Positions 9,270 to 19,286 of a stretch of DNA of 64,000 bases are shown piece by piece. Under the pieces are notes generated by a model. The model saw only the letters and a list, made by a program, of their open reading frames with translations, was not told the origin of the DNA and did not search any database. How positions within the stretch are numbered: position 1 is the stretch's first letter; every line of letters starts with the position of its first letter. A program made the position numbers and the translations under genes. Source of the stretch: Bacillus sp. AFS029637 (GTDB lineage Bacteria; Bacillota; Bacilli; Bacillales; Bacillaceae_G); NCBI RefSeq assembly GCF_002584985.1, contig NZ_NUPZ01000010.1, positions 183,857 through 247,856 of the forward strand. Reading direction: 5' to 3'.

Positions 9270-11054
9270 GTGCACGGACATTTGAAAGAGAAATTGGCTA
9301 TTTTACCAGACCAACCTGGTTGTTATTTAATGAAAGATAAGCAAGGAACGGTTATATATGTTGGAAAGGCAAAAGTGTTAAAAAACCGTGTGCGCTCGTA
9401 CTTTACTGGTTCGCATGATGGGAAAACACTTCGGCTTGTAGGAGAAATTGTAGATTTTGAATATATTGTAACCTCCTCAAATTTGGAGGCTCTTATTTTA
9501 GAGTTAAATTTAATAAAAAAATACGACCCAAAATATAATATTCAATTAAAAGATGATAAAACATATCCTTTTATTAAAATTACGGCTGAAAAACAGCCGC
9601 GCTTACTTATTACGCGCAATGTCAAAAAGGATAAAGGAAAGTATTTTGGACCTTATCCGAATGCACAATCAGCTCATGAAACGAAAAAACTATTAGACCG
9701 CATGTATCCACTTCGTAAATGCACGAATATGCCAGATAAAGTTTGTCTGTATTATCATATGGGCCAATGTTTAGCACCTTGTGTGAAAGAAGTGACAGAA
9801 GAACAAAATAAAGAAATTGTAGATGAAATTATTAAGTTTTTAAATGGTGGGCATAAAGAAATTCGTTCAGAATTAGAGATAAAGATGTACGATGCTTCGG
9901 AGAAACTAGAATTTGAACGTGCGAAAGAATTGCGAGATCAAATTGCTCATATGGATGCAATTATGGAAAAACAAAAGATGATTATGAGTGACTTAGTGGA
10001 TCGTGATGTATTTGGATATGCAGTTGATAAAGGGTGGATGTGCGTTCAAGTTTTCTTTGTTCGAAAAGGAAAGTTAATTGAACGTGATGTTTCGATGTTT
10101 CCAATCTATGATGAACCGGAAGAGGGATTTTTAACATTTATCGGTCAATTTTATGAAAACAGTAGTCACTTTAAGCCAAAGGAAATTGTCGTTCCAGGAA
10201 GTATAGACTCAGAATTAGTAGAGCGCTTTTTAGAAGTTGAAGCGACACAACCGAAACGTGGTAAGAAAAAAGATCTTGTAGAATTAGCAAATAAAAATGC
10301 AAAAATTGCTCTTGAAGAGAAGTTTTATTTAATTGAACGTGATGAAGAACGGACGATTAAAGCTGTAGATCATTTAGGGAAGCAGCTTGGGATTGAAACA
10401 CCCTATCGTATTGAAGCGTTCGATAATTCAAATATTCAAGGAACAAACCCTGTTTCAGCAATGATTGCTTTTATCGATGGGAAACCGGCGAAGAAAGAGT
10501 ATCGTAAATATAAAATTAAAACGGTTCAAGGACCAGACGATTATGAGTCTATGAGAGAAGTTGTGAGGCGTCGTTATACAAGGGCGCTTAAAGAAAATTC
10601 ACCTTTACCGGATTTAATCATTATTGATGGAGGGAAAGGCCACCTAGCGGCTGCAAGTGATATTCTAGAGAATGAGCTTGGGTTATATATTCCAATGGCA
10701 GGGCTTGTGAAAGATGATAAACATAAAACATCACATTTAATTATTGGAGATCCACCTGAACCTGTAATGCTTGAGAGGAATAGCCAAGAATTTTATTTAT
10801 TGCAGCGCATTCAAGATGAAGTACATCGATTTGCAATTACATTCCATCGACAATTACATGGGAAATCTGTCATTCAATCGGCACTGGATGATATTCCTGG
10901 AATTGGTGATAAACGAAAAAAGATATTGCTGAAACATTTTGGGTCGTTAAAAAAGATGAAAGAAGCCTCTGTAACGGAATTTGTCGAAGCAGGTATGCCG
11001 AAAAATGTCGCGGAGACGATCTATACTTATTTAGCAGATAAGAAGACGTTGTAG
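9270..11054 (+). CDS. uvrC: UvrABC excinuclease subunit C
   Basis: Makes the dual incisions in nucleotide excision repair with UvrA and UvrB. The 594-residue protein shows the GIY-YIG nuclease at the N-terminus ([19 protein letters not shown], about 17-35), a Cys cluster ([21 protein letters not shown]), the UVR UvrB-binding motif near 200-235, the RNase H-like C-terminal nuclease ([14 protein letters not shown] and [11 protein letters not shown]), and helix-hairpin-helix motifs at the end ([20 protein letters not shown]). Start is GTG at 9270 after GGGGG. Normal length for the family. Confidence 0.97.
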   Translation: MHGHLKEKLAILPDQPGCYLMKDKQGTVIYVGKAKVLKNRVRSYFTGSHDGKTLRLVGEIVDFEYIVTSSNLEALILELNLIKKYDPKYNIQLKDDKTYPFIKITAEKQPRLLITRNVKKDKGKYFGPYPNAQSAHETKKLLDRMYPLRKCTNMPDKVCLYYHMGQCLAPCVKEVTEEQNKEIVDEIIKFLNGGHKEIRSELEIKMYDASEKLEFERAKELRDQIAHMDAIMEKQKMIMSDLVDRDVFGYAVDKGWMCVQVFFVRKGKLIERDVSMFPIYDEPEEGFLTFIGQFYENSSHFKPKEIVVPGSIDSELVERFLEVEATQPKRGKKKDLVELANKNAKIALEEKFYLIERDEERTIKAVDHLGKQLGIETPYRIEAFDNSNIQGTNPVSAMIAFIDGKPAKKEYRKYKIKTVQGPDDYESMREVVRRRYTRALKENSPLPDLIIIDGGKGHLAAASDILENELGLYIPMAGLVKDDKHKTSHLIIGDPPEPVMLERNSQEFYLLQRIQDEVHRFAITFHRQLHGKSVIQSALDDIPGIGDKRKKILLKHFGSLKKMKEASVTEFVEAGMPKNVAETIYTYLADKKTL

Positions 11055-11080
11055 TTTACAATGTCTTCTATTTTTTGTTA
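11038..11080 (+). terminator. Terminator of uvrC
   Basis: AGAAGAC near the stop codon pairs with GTCTTCT, followed by ATTTTTTG. The stem overlaps the end of the gene. Confidence 0.75.
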
Positions 11081-11123
11081 TAATTTCTGAAGATTTAAAA
11101 TAAGTAGACCTGAATGAAAATAC

Positions 11124-11158
11124 AAAAAAGTCAACTAAACTTATGTGTCTAGTTGACT
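11124..11158 (-). terminator. Terminator of yslB
   Basis: On the minus strand AGTCAACTA and TAGTTGACT form a stem followed by TTTTTTG, directly downstream of yslB. Confidence 0.85.
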
Positions 11159-11168
11159 GCAGGAAATG

Positions 11169-11618
11169 CTACACTTCAATGAGATCTTTTATATCCCATT
11201 TTACAAGAAATGTAATAGAGTCTGAACGTTTTTTCTTTTCTTCGTATGACTCTGCAACGACGTTTCGTTGTTTCTGAATTTGCTCAGCAATGAATCCAGC
11301 CTCTAGTTGATACGAAGAATGTCTGTTTTGTTTTTGACGTTCAGCAATGAGTGTGCCTTTAAGTTGGAACTGCATTTCACGACGTTTATGTTCAATAATA
11401 CTTAAAGTGCCCCAACCAGCTTTTTCAAAGAACTGAATAACTTCTTCAATTGTTTCTAGTGGATATTTTCTCGCAAGGTTTCTACCAGACCAGTATAAAA
11501 TACCATCTAAATCGTTACCAATTAAGTCAGGTAGTAATTCTTCACGTAGCAATTCATAAGCGAAGGCATTCAATGAAACATCTTCTAAAGATGTTATATC
11601 GATTGTATTTTTACTCAC
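11169..11618 (-). CDS. yslB: YslB family protein (DUF2507)
   Basis: A 149-residue cytoplasmic protein of unknown molecular function. It is recognised as YslB by its place between uvrC and sdhC, opposite in orientation as in B. subtilis, and by LLREELLPDLIG, LYWSGRNLARKYP and FFEKAGWGTL in the N-terminal half. The fold is of the DUF2507/4-vinyl-reductase-like type. The C-terminal third is charged and helical. Start is GTG at 11618, preceded by AGAGGGG. Confidence 0.85.
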   Translation of the reverse strand: MSKNTIDITSLEDVSLNAFAYELLREELLPDLIGNDLDGILYWSGRNLARKYPLETIEEVIQFFEKAGWGTLSIIEHKRREMQFQLKGTLIAERQKQNRHSSYQLEAGFIAEQIQKQRNVVAESYEEKKKRSDSITFLVKWDIKDLIEV

Positions 11619-11754
11619 AATAATCCCCTCTTTCTATAGGGATTATTATATAACATTTCACATTTATAAAAACAGATTTTTCTTTAGGAAAATCTGAATA
11701 TATAAGAAGAAAAAAAGAAATGGCAAATTATATGCAAATTATGTATACGTTTTC

Positions 11755-11784
11755 TTGACGCTTCGACAAAAATAGGAGTAAAAT
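11755..11784 (+). promoter_or_regulatory. Probable sigma-A promoter of sdhCAB
   Basis: TTGACG (11755-11760) and TAAAAT (11779-11784) are 18 bases apart. A leader of about 130 bases follows before sdhC. The rest of 11619-11918 shows no gene. Confidence 0.65.
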
Positions 11785-11918
11785 GAACTTGGTATCAAAT
11801 TATGCTGAAATATTTCGAATAATTTTTTCAGTTTTTCTTATGCCAATAGTGAAAAAACATTATTGTTATAAACTAATCTGAAAACAGCAGTCAAACATTC
11901 GAGGGGGGTAATGGGGAC

Positions 11919-12545
11919 ATGAAAGGCCGCGAGTATACGTTTCGTAAGTGGCACTCATTAATGGGGGTCATCCCGGTTGGTGTCTTTTTGACGCAACATT
12001 TAGTAGTAAACAACTTTGCAACAAGAGGAGCAGAGGCTTTTAACAAAGCTGCAGGCTTTATGGAGCTCCTTCCATTCCGGTATGCGCTAGAAATTTTCAT
12101 CATCTTTTTACCGATACTGTACCATGCTATATATGGCTTATATATTGCATTTACAGCTAAGAACAATGCGGTATCTTATGGTTATTTCCGTAACTGGATG
12201 TTCGTCTTCCAACGAATTTCAGGTATCGTTACATTGATCTTCATTTCTTGGCACGTCTGGCAAACTCGTATTCAAGCAATGTTAGGTAAAGAGGTAAACT
12301 ATGATATGATGGCAGATATTTTAAGCAATCCAGCTATGTTTGCATTCTACTTAGTTGGTGTTGTTTCAACGATTTTCCACTTTGCAAATGGCCTATGGAC
12401 ATTCTGCATCAGCTGGGGAATTACAGTATCTCCACGTTCACAAAGAATCTCTACTTATGTAACATTAGCTATTTTCTTAGGTCTATCTTATGTAGGTGTG
12501 AGTGCATTATTAGCGTTCATCGATCCACAGCTAGCAAACCAGTAA
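11919..12545 (+). CDS. sdhC: Succinate dehydrogenase cytochrome b558 subunit
   Basis: Membrane anchor and haem-binding subunit of complex II (208 residues). Five hydrophobic helices are visible; candidate haem-ligand histidines occur in WHSLMG, TQHLVV, YHAIYG, SWHVWQ and FHFANG. It closely follows B. subtilis SdhC (EYTFRKWHSLMGVIPVGVFL). ATG at 11919 follows GAGGGGGG. It is the first gene of sdhCAB, 13 bases before sdhA. Confidence 0.95.
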   Translation: MKGREYTFRKWHSLMGVIPVGVFLTQHLVVNNFATRGAEAFNKAAGFMELLPFRYALEIFIIFLPILYHAIYGLYIAFTAKNNAVSYGYFRNWMFVFQRISGIVTLIFISWHVWQTRIQAMLGKEVNYDMMADILSNPAMFAFYLVGVVSTIFHFANGLWTFCISWGITVSPRSQRISTYVTLAIFLGLSYVGVSALLAFIDPQLANQ

Positions 12546-12558
12546 GGAGTGGGAGAGC

Positions 12559-14352
12559 ATGAAAGGGAAACTTATAGTAGTCGGCGGTGGCTTGGCCGGC
12601 TTAATGGCAACGATTAAAGCGGCAGAAGCAGGAGTAAATGTTGAACTGTTCTCTTTAGTACCAGTAAAACGTTCACATTCTGTATGTGCCCAAGGTGGAA
12701 TTAACGGTGCCGTAAATACGAAAGGTGAAGGGGATTCTCCATGGATCCACTTTGACGATACAATTTATGGTGGGGACTTCTTAGCGAACCAACCACCGGT
12801 TAAAGCAATGTGTGAAGCAGCACCTGGTATCATTCATTTAATGGACCGTATGGGTGTTATGTTCAACCGTACGGAAGAAGGACTTCTTGATTTCCGTCGT
12901 TTTGGTGGAACACAACATCACCGTACAGCATTTGCTGGTGCAACAACTGGACAGCAATTACTATACGCATTAGATGAGCAAGTACGTCGTCATGAAGTAG
13001 CAGGACTTGTAACGAAATATGAAGGCTGGGATTTCTTACGAGCTGTTGTTGATGATGAAGGTGTGTGCCGAGGAATCGTTGCACAAGACTTACAAACTAT
13101 GGAGATTAAAAGTTTCCAAGCTGATGCCGTGATTATGGCAACAGGGGGCCCTGGTATCATCTTTGGAAAATCAACTAACTCTATTATTAATACAGGTACA
13201 GCAGCATCTGCTGTATATCAACAAGGTGCATATTATGCGAACGGTGAGTTCATTCAAATTCACCCAACGGCAATTCCTGGAGACGATAAGTTACGTCTTA
13301 TGAGTGAATCTGCACGTGGTGAAGGTGGACGTGTTTGGACATATAAAGATGGTAAGCCGTGGTACTTCTTAGAAGAAAAATATCCTGCTTACGGAAACCT
13401 TGTACCTCGTGATATTGCAACGCGTGAAATCTTTGACGTTTGCGTAGAGCAAAAACTAGGTATTAACGGTGAAAATATGGTGTACTTAGATCTTTCTCAT
13501 AAAGATCCGAAAGAACTAGATATTAAACTTGGTGGAATCATTGAAATCTATGAGAAATTTACAGGTGATGATCCTCGTAAACTACCAATGAAAATCTTCC
13601 CAGCTGTTCATTATTCAATGGGCGGATTATGGGTTGACTATAAGCAGATGACAAGTATTCCAGGTTTATTTGCAGCAGGTGAGTGTGATTATTCTATGCA
13701 CGGTGGTAACCGCTTAGGTGCGAACTCACTATTATCAGCAATTTACGGTGGTATGGTAGCGGGACCGAACGCAATTGAATATATGAAAGGTCTTTCTAAA
13801 TCATCTGATGCTGTTTCATCTACTGTATATGAGCAAAATGAATTAATCGAAACAGAGAAATTTAACAATATTTTAACGCTTGATGGTAACGAAAATGCAT
13901 ATGTTCTTCATAAAGAGCTTGGAGAATGGATGACAGATAACGTTACAGTAGTTCGTGAAAATAAAAAGTTATTAGAAACAGATGCGAAAATTGAAGAGTT
14001 AATGGCTCGTTACAAACGTATTAACATTAATGATACAGCAAGATGGAGTAACCAAGGTGCTTCGTTTACACGCCAACTTGCAAATATGTTTGAGTTAGCA
14101 CGTGTTATTACAATTGGAGCATATAACCGTAATGAAAGCCGCGGAGCGCATTACAAACCAGAATTCCCAAATCGTGATGATGCAAACTTCTTAAAAACTA
14201 CGATGGCGAAATTTGAGGGAGAAGGAAAGGCACCAGCATTCCATTACGAAGAAGTGGATGTTTCATTAATTAAACCACGTAAACGTGACTACTCCTCAAA
14301 ACACGATGTAGCAGCTAAGGGTGAAGAGAAGGGGGATAAACAACATGTCTGA
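12559..14352 (+). CDS. sdhA: Succinate dehydrogenase flavoprotein subunit
   Basis: Oxidises succinate to fumarate in the TCA cycle and respiratory chain; peripheral on the inner face of the membrane. The 597-residue protein has the FAD-binding VVGGGLAGLMA (residues 7-17), the covalent FAD His40 in KRSHSVCAQGG, the active-site region FGGTQHHRTAFAGATTG, IHPTAIPGDDKLRLMSESA, and FAAGECDYSMHGGNRLGANS. The start follows GGAGTGGGAG. Its last 8 bases overlap sdhB, suggesting translational coupling. Confidence 0.97.
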   Translation: MKGKLIVVGGGLAGLMATIKAAEAGVNVELFSLVPVKRSHSVCAQGGINGAVNTKGEGDSPWIHFDDTIYGGDFLANQPPVKAMCEAAPGIIHLMDRMGVMFNRTEEGLLDFRRFGGTQHHRTAFAGATTGQQLLYALDEQVRRHEVAGLVTKYEGWDFLRAVVDDEGVCRGIVAQDLQTMEIKSFQADAVIMATGGPGIIFGKSTNSIINTGTAASAVYQQGAYYANGEFIQIHPTAIPGDDKLRLMSESARGEGGRVWTYKDGKPWYFLEEKYPAYGNLVPRDIATREIFDVCVEQKLGINGENMVYLDLSHKDPKELDIKLGGIIEIYEKFTGDDPRKLPMKIFPAVHYSMGGLWVDYKQMTSIPGLFAAGECDYSMHGGNRLGANSLLSAIYGGMVAGPNAIEYMKGLSKSSDAVSSTVYEQNELIETEKFNNILTLDGNENAYVLHKELGEWMTDNVTVVRENKKLLETDAKIEELMARYKRININDTARWSNQGASFTRQLANMFELARVITIGAYNRNESRGAHYKPEFPNRDDANFLKTTMAKFEGEGKAPAFHYEEVDVSLIKPRKRDYSSKHDVAAKGEEKGDKQHV

Positions 14353-15106
14353 GAAAACAATCCGCCTCATCATTACAAGACAAGATGGACCAGATGCGCA
14401 AGCGTTTGACCAAGAGTTTGAAATTCCATATCGTCCAAATATGAATATTATTTCGGCGCTTATGGAAATTCGACGTAATCCTGTTGATTCAAAAGGGAAC
14501 GAAACAACTCCGATTGCATGGGATATGAACTGTTTAGAGGAAGTATGTGGCGCATGTTCGATGGTAATTAACGGAAAACCACGTCAATCATGTACAGCTC
14601 TTATTGATCAATTAGAACAACCAATTCGCTTAAAGCCGATGAAGACATTCCCGGTTGTACGTGACTTGCAAGTTGACCGTAGTCGTATGTTTAACGCGTT
14701 AAAACGCGTTAAAGCTTGGATTCCAATCGACGGTACGTATGACTTAGGACCAGGACCGAGAATGCCAGAGAAAAAGCGTCAATGGGCTTATGAGCTTTCA
14801 AAATGTATGACATGTGGCGTTTGCTTAGAATCATGTCCGAACGTAAACAGTAAATCTGACTTTATTGGACCAGCACCGTTATCACAAGCTCGTTTATTCA
14901 ACTCACATCCAACTGGTGAAATGCATAAAGCAGATCGCTTACGTGCAATTATGGGAGATGGAGGACTTGCAAACTGTGGTAACTCTCAAAACTGTGTACA
15001 ATCATGTCCGAAGGGTATTCCATTAACAACTTCAATTGCGGCATTAAACCGTGATACAACAATTCAATCGTTCAAAGATTTCTTTGGTAGCGATAATAAC
15101 TATTAA
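14345..15106 (+). CDS. sdhB: Succinate dehydrogenase iron-sulfur subunit
   Basis: Transfers electrons from SdhA to the membrane quinone site. The 253-residue protein has the [2Fe-2S] cluster cysteines in CLEEVCGACS with a distant Cys in PRQSC, and two more clusters in CMTCGVCLESCP and CGNSQNCVQSCPKG. ATG at 14345 is preceded by AGGGGG inside the sdhA 3' end; the longer frame from 14321 only adds codons of that overlap. A strong terminator follows. Confidence 0.96.
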   Translation: MSEKTIRLIITRQDGPDAQAFDQEFEIPYRPNMNIISALMEIRRNPVDSKGNETTPIAWDMNCLEEVCGACSMVINGKPRQSCTALIDQLEQPIRLKPMKTFPVVRDLQVDRSRMFNALKRVKAWIPIDGTYDLGPGPRMPEKKRQWAYELSKCMTCGVCLESCPNVNSKSDFIGPAPLSQARLFNSHPTGEMHKADRLRAIMGDGGLANCGNSQNCVQSCPKGIPLTTSIAALNRDTTIQSFKDFFGSDNNY

Positions 15107-15107
15107 T

Positions 15108-15150
15108 AAATATTGCCTCTTCAAGATGAAGAGGCAATATTTATAACTTT
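15108..15150 (+). terminator. Terminator of sdhCAB
   Basis: AAATATTGCCTCTT and AAGAGGCAATATTT form a perfect 14-bp stem, followed by an AT-rich stretch with TTTATTTTT. Confidence 0.85.
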
Positions 15151-15196
15151 ATTTTTCAGTTTATTCTGTTTATTAACAGAGGAAGGGGAGAGAATA

Positions 15197-15643
15197 ATGA
15201 AGAGAATTTCTTACATTGAAGACTTCGAGAAATGGGAAAGTGGTTTTTCATTTTACAATCCTGTCAAAGTTCGTTTTGGTGAAGTAGATATGTTTGGGCA
15301 TGTAAATAATGTCGTTGCTTTTACCTATTTTGAAGAGGCACGTATAGCATTGTTTAAAGAACTTGGATTTATGCAGGAATGGACGCATGAATCATCAGAA
15401 ACGATGATCGTTGTTGCGGATTTACAATGTAATTTTATTAAGCAAATATATTTTGATGAACAGTTGAAGGTATATGTAAAGGCAGGGGCAGTTGGGAATT
15501 CTTCTTTAGATTTACACTATATGGTCAAAAATACAGCAGGGGAAGTTTGTTTAGTTGGACGTGGTATGATGGTTCAAGCATCGAAAAACACCGGAAGAGG
15601 CGAACCGTGGCTTGAGGAGTGGAAGAAAAAATTACTACAATGA
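15197..15643 (+). CDS. ysmA: 4HBT-family acyl-CoA thioesterase
   Basis: A 148-residue hotdog-fold protein. The motif VRFGEVDMFGHVNNVVAFTY (about residues 25-44) with its Asp is typical of 4-hydroxybenzoyl-CoA thioesterase-like enzymes, which hydrolyse acyl-CoA; the in vivo substrate is not known. It sits after sdhB as ysmA does in B. subtilis. ATG at 15197 follows GGAAGGGGAGAG; an upstream extension to 15113 would be read through the sdh terminator and is rejected. Confidence 0.85.
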   Translation: MKRISYIEDFEKWESGFSFYNPVKVRFGEVDMFGHVNNVVAFTYFEEARIALFKELGFMQEWTHESSETMIVVADLQCNFIKQIYFDEQLKVYVKAGAVGNSSLDLHYMVKNTAGEVCLVGRGMMVQASKNTGRGEPWLEEWKKKLLQ

Positions 15644-15657
15644 TAGAATGAAAGAAA

Positions 15658-15690
15658 AATAAGAGAGCAAATCGCTCTCTTATTTTTTGT
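15658..15690. terminator. Bidirectional terminator between ysmA and the VanY gene
   Basis: AAGAGAGC and GCTCTCTT pair across a short loop, with A run on one side and T run on the other, between converging genes. Confidence 0.85.
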
Positions 15691-16459
15691 CTTCCATCGC
15701 TTCTTCTAATGTTAAATGATGTTTATATATGTATGTAGCGTATGGATTACCAACGTATCGTAAGTGCCACGGTTCATATGCGTATTCTGTTGTTTCTGTT
15801 TTATCCTCTAAGTAACGAATGACAAAGCCGAATTCATGGGCATGCTCTGCAACCCATTTGCCTTCTGCTGTTTCTCCAAAGATAGGCTCTAATTGGAATT
15901 TAGCGGATTTTGAACTAATATCCATTGCTAAACCAGTTTGATGTTCACTTGTGCCAGGAATTGCACTTACTGAATCAGCTTCAGCTTTCCCTTGGCGCTT
16001 AATATATGTGTTATGTAACGATTGTTGACGTTTGTAAGAACGATAACCTGAAACTGCTGTAAGTTCTAACCCTTCTTCTTTCGCTGCTTGGAACATGTTT
16101 TCAAGCGCATCTGCAGCATCTTTACGTAATAGAGTTTTTTCTTTGTCTTTTGGACTAGTAAATGGTACGTTCGGTTTCGTTAAATCCTCTGGAATGTACC
16201 CATCTGGTAATTTACGATGTTTATTGACTAATACAAGAGCAGAATCTGGATTTGTTACAACGGAAAAATTATCATCTAGTTTCTTTGCATTATGATCAGC
16301 TTTTGGAAAAGCAGGAATCGCTTCTTTTGGGTGGTTACTATGTTTTTGACTTTCGACAGCTTTCGCCTCATTTTGTAGTGGTGATTTAGAACCAAAGTAA
16401 GCGAAAGATGTGATACCGATTACAATAGTAGCGGCAGAAATAATTATTATTTTTTTCAT
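15680..16459 (-). CDS. D,D- or L,D-carboxypeptidase, VanY family
   Basis: A 259-residue secreted or membrane-anchored peptidoglycan carboxypeptidase. Residues 4-22 form a signal anchor; a linker of about 70 residues follows. The VanY zinc motifs are SEHQTGLAMDIS (His and Asp ligands) and EPWHLRY (second His), with SGYRSYKRQ upstream. The enzyme trims stem peptides in the wall; the sequence alone does not decide D,D versus L,D specificity. A single gene divergent from motA. Confidence 0.88.
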   Translation of the reverse strand: MKKIIIISAATIVIGITSFAYFGSKSPLQNEAKAVESQKHSNHPKEAIPAFPKADHNAKKLDDNFSVVTNPDSALVLVNKHRKLPDGYIPEDLTKPNVPFTSPKDKEKTLLRKDAADALENMFQAAKEEGLELTAVSGYRSYKRQQSLHNTYIKRQGKAEADSVSAIPGTSEHQTGLAMDISSKSAKFQLEPIFGETAEGKWVAEHAHEFGFVIRYLEDKTETTEYAYEPWHLRYVGNPYATYIYKHHLTLEEAMEDKK

Positions 16460-16721
16460 GATGCCTTGTAATCACAGTCCTTTCTTAATAAAATATGTAT
16501 CGGTTTTATTATAAGTCTAGTTTATTGAAAAAGAAATATAAGAGTCGTAACGTAATAGAAATGCAAAGAAAATGTCAAAAAATGTGTGGAAATGTAGTGT
16601 TTTTTCATATAATTCATTTCTTATCTTTCATGAAATTCATTTTTTATGTAATATATATATAAGAAGATGTAGCGATTATAGAGAATAAAGAACTTCTTGT
16701 ATAGACTAGGAGTGAAAGGGA

Positions 16722-17516
16722 ATGGATTTTGCAACAATTATTGGAATAATTTTAGGAGTAGCGGCGGTAGTAGTAGGGATGATTGTCAAGGGCGCTGACG
16801 TAATGGCCTTAGTTAATCCTGCCGCAGCATTAATTATTTTTGTTGGTACATTTGCTGCAGTATGCATAGCATTTCCGATGAATCAACTAAAAAGGATTCC
16901 AAAATTATTTAAAGTTCTTTTTGGTTCAAATAAAAATGATTTAAGTTATGAACAGTTGCTAGAATTGTTTGTTCATTGGACATCTGAAAGTAGAAAATAC
17001 GGTATTCTGTCTTTAGAGCAACAATTAGATAAAATTCAAGATGAATTTCTTTTGCGTGGTATGAAATTTGTGATTGATGGTGTATCCGCGGAAGATTTAG
17101 AGCAGATTTTAGAAGCTGAATTAGAAGCAATTGAAGAGCGGCATGCAAAAGGAGCTACTATTTTTTCACAAGCGGGTACGTATGCACCTACACTAGGGGT
17201 TTTAGGTGCTGTTATTGGTCTAGTAGCTGCGCTAGGTAATTTAACTGATGTAGAAAAGTTAGGGCATGCTATTTCGGGTGCATTTATTGCAACGATTTTT
17301 GGTATTTTTTCAGGTTATATACTATGGCATCCATTTGCAAATAAGTTAAAGCAAAAATCTGCAGCTGAAATAGAGAAAAAACGTTTAATTATTGATTGCT
17401 TATTAATGTTACAAGAAGGTACATATCCATTTATAATGAAGAACCGCATTTTAGGTGCACTTTCCGCAACTGAGCGTAAAAAGCTCGAAAAAGGAGCAGA
17501 AAAAAATGCGGAGTAA
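16722..17516 (+). CDS. motA: Flagellar motor stator protein MotA
   Basis: A 264-residue membrane protein forming the ion channel of the flagellar stator with MotB. Four membrane segments: two at the N-terminus (IIGIILGVAAVVVGMIVKG and the next) and two after residue 145 containing QAGTYAPTLGVLGAVIGLV and FIATIFGIFSGYILWHPFAN. The cytoplasmic loop between them is about 90 residues. It is closer in detail to B. subtilis MotA than I recall for the sodium-type MotP, but the ion cannot be fixed by eye. It overlaps motB by 11 bases. Confidence 0.87.
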   Translation: MDFATIIGIILGVAAVVVGMIVKGADVMALVNPAAALIIFVGTFAAVCIAFPMNQLKRIPKLFKVLFGSNKNDLSYEQLLELFVHWTSESRKYGILSLEQQLDKIQDEFLLRGMKFVIDGVSAEDLEQILEAELEAIEERHAKGATIFSQAGTYAPTLGVLGAVIGLVAALGNLTDVEKLGHAISGAFIATIFGIFSGYILWHPFANKLKQKSAAEIEKKRLIIDCLLMLQEGTYPFIMKNRILGALSATERKKLEKGAEKNAE

Positions 17517-18291
17517 AAAAAATAGAAGAAACAAAAAGAAAAAGCATGATGAGCATATTGATGAAAGTTGGCTAATTCCATATTCTGATATGTTAACGTT
17601 GTTATTTGCATTGTTCATCGTTTTATTTGCAATGAGTAGTATAGATGCAGCGAAGTTTAAACAGATGGCAGTAGCTTTTCGAAGTGAACTAGCAGGTGGA
17701 ACGGGAAATAAAGAGTTTTTAAGTAATCAAAAGCCGAATGAAGAAAAAGAGTTGTCGGCAAGTAGTTTAGAGTCTGAGAAGATGAAAAAGAATGCTGAGG
17801 CTGAAGTGAAGCAGCAAGAAATGAACGAATTAAAAGCGGTACAAAAAAGTATCGATAAGTATATTGAGGAAAAGCAATTATCTTCTTCTTTTAAAACTGA
17901 TTTAACAGAAAAAGGATTGAAGGTAACAATATTAGAAAATGTACTATTTGATTCAGGGAAAGCAGATGTGAAATTGGAATCGTTAAGTATGGCGAAGGAA
18001 ATGTCTAACCTACTAGTTTCCACATCACCTCGTGAAATTACAGTATCTGGCCATACAGACAATGTACCTATTGCAAATGCGCAATTTGCATCGAATTGGG
18101 AATTGAGTACGCAGCGGGCAGTTAATTTCATGCAGGTATTACTGCAAAATAAAGAATTACAACCAGAAAAATTCAGTGCTGTTGGTTACGGAGAATACCG
18201 TCCCATTGCTCCAAATGATACACAAGAAGGAAAGGCGAAAAATAGACGTGTAGAAGTGTTTATTTTACCTTTAACGAGAAATATGAAATAA
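17506..18291 (+). CDS. motB: Flagellar motor stator protein MotB
   Basis: A 261-residue stator subunit. A basic N-terminus is followed by SWLIPYSDMLTLLFALFIVL, with Asp28 as the expected ion-binding residue in the single membrane helix. The C-terminal half is the OmpA-like peptidoglycan-binding domain (FDSGKADV, TVSGHTDNVPI, GYGEYRPIAPN, KAKNRRVEVFIL). ATG at 17506 follows AAGGAGC inside the motA 3' end; the start at 17455 lacks a ribosome binding site. Confidence 0.9.
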   Translation: MRSKKNRRNKKKKHDEHIDESWLIPYSDMLTLLFALFIVLFAMSSIDAAKFKQMAVAFRSELAGGTGNKEFLSNQKPNEEKELSASSLESEKMKKNAEAEVKQQEMNELKAVQKSIDKYIEEKQLSSSFKTDLTEKGLKVTILENVLFDSGKADVKLESLSMAKEMSNLLVSTSPREITVSGHTDNVPIANAQFASNWELSTQRAVNFMQVLLQNKELQPEKFSAVGYGEYRPIAPNDTQEGKAKNRRVEVFILPLTRNMK

Positions 18292-18321
18292 AGAGGATGG
18301 CGAGTGCCATCCTCTTTATTT
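18289..18321. terminator. Bidirectional terminator after motB
   Basis: AAAGAGGATGGC and GCCATCCTCTTT form a perfect 12-bp stem with a GAGT loop, between converging genes. Confidence 0.9.
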
Positions 18322-19143
18322 TGTATCAAATGATTTTAAGTTGTCGCGACGGATTTTATCTTTTTCTGCATCTGATTTTTTGAAATCATAATCATATAAA
18401 GCACCTTCCCAATCACCATACATTGGATTAGGGAAAATAATGAATTTCTCACCAAATTGTGCTTTTGAATCTGCTACGGTTTGATTGCGGTCTTTTACAG
18501 TTTTTCCATCAAAACCAGTGAAATCAGATAAGTTATCACCGAAGAATAAGACAATGTCATGTGTTTGAGAAACGAGTTCACGGCGTTTTTCTTTTCCCTT
18601 TTCTTTTGGATCTTGTAGTAATATATGTTCTTTCGTTGCTTGAGGAGCACCTACACGCTCAAGGTTTTTAATTGTTGCATCTAGTTGATTCGTTTTGCGA
18701 TTTGAAATGTAGTAAATATCTACACCTTTAGACTCTGTATATTTTAAGAAATCAATTGCACCTGGAAGGGCTTCCGCTTCAGCCTTATTAATCCAGTCAT
18801 CCCATTTGTAAGGATAGCCTTTTCCTGTTTTTACACTCATTGCTTGATGAGGGCTGTTATCTAAAACAGTTTCATCTAAATCAAGTACGATAGCAGGTTT
18901 TTTCTCTGTCCCTTTTGCAAGAGCTACATCAAGCTTCAATTGACCAATATTGTATCCTTGATAGTAAAGTGCTTTCGTTTCGCCAGCTGTTTGATACCAT
19001 AAGTCAGCCATTAATTGCTGTTCTGTTAACTTTGCTTTCTCTTCTTTCGCCATTGATTTTTCTGTTGTTCCTGAACATGCTACAAGCGATGTAGACAGAA
19101 CGGCTACAGATAATAAAGTGGTAATGCCCCTCTTCATCTTCAT
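18316..19143 (-). CDS. 5'-nucleotidase, lipoprotein e(P4) family acid phosphatase
   Basis: A 275-residue exported lipoprotein phosphatase of the class C (HAD) type. The signal peptide ends in LSTSLVAC with lipid-carrying Cys23. The HAD motif I is VLDLDETVLDN near residue 87, motif II lies in YYISNRK, and FFGDNLSDF near 199 supplies the later Asp residues. Such enzymes dephosphorylate nucleotides such as NMN or AMP outside the cell. ATG at 19143 has AAGGAGG 6 bases upstream. Confidence 0.9.
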   Translation of the reverse strand: MKMKRGITTLLSVAVLSTSLVACSGTTEKSMAKEEKAKLTEQQLMADLWYQTAGETKALYYQGYNIGQLKLDVALAKGTEKKPAIVLDLDETVLDNSPHQAMSVKTGKGYPYKWDDWINKAEAEALPGAIDFLKYTESKGVDIYYISNRKTNQLDATIKNLERVGAPQATKEHILLQDPKEKGKEKRRELVSQTHDIVLFFGDNLSDFTGFDGKTVKDRNQTVADSKAQFGEKFIIFPNPMYGDWEGALYDYDFKKSDAEKDKIRRDNLKSFDTK

Positions 19144-19286
19144 ATGTATCCTCCTTGATGTTAGAAAATCATCTTATATTATATATTAAAATATAAAAAT
19201 TTTTTTATGAACATTTGCATATTGCCTTTTGTATATATGGTAGTTTGTCCTATATTAGAAAGATGAGTAAGATAATGATAGTTATT

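Noticed and set aside
16722-18291. MotP/MotS sodium stator
   Set aside because: Sequence details, such as the QAGTYAPTLGVLGAVIGL and DESWLIPYSDMLTLL regions, are nearer to what I recall of B. subtilis MotA and MotB; not fully excluded.
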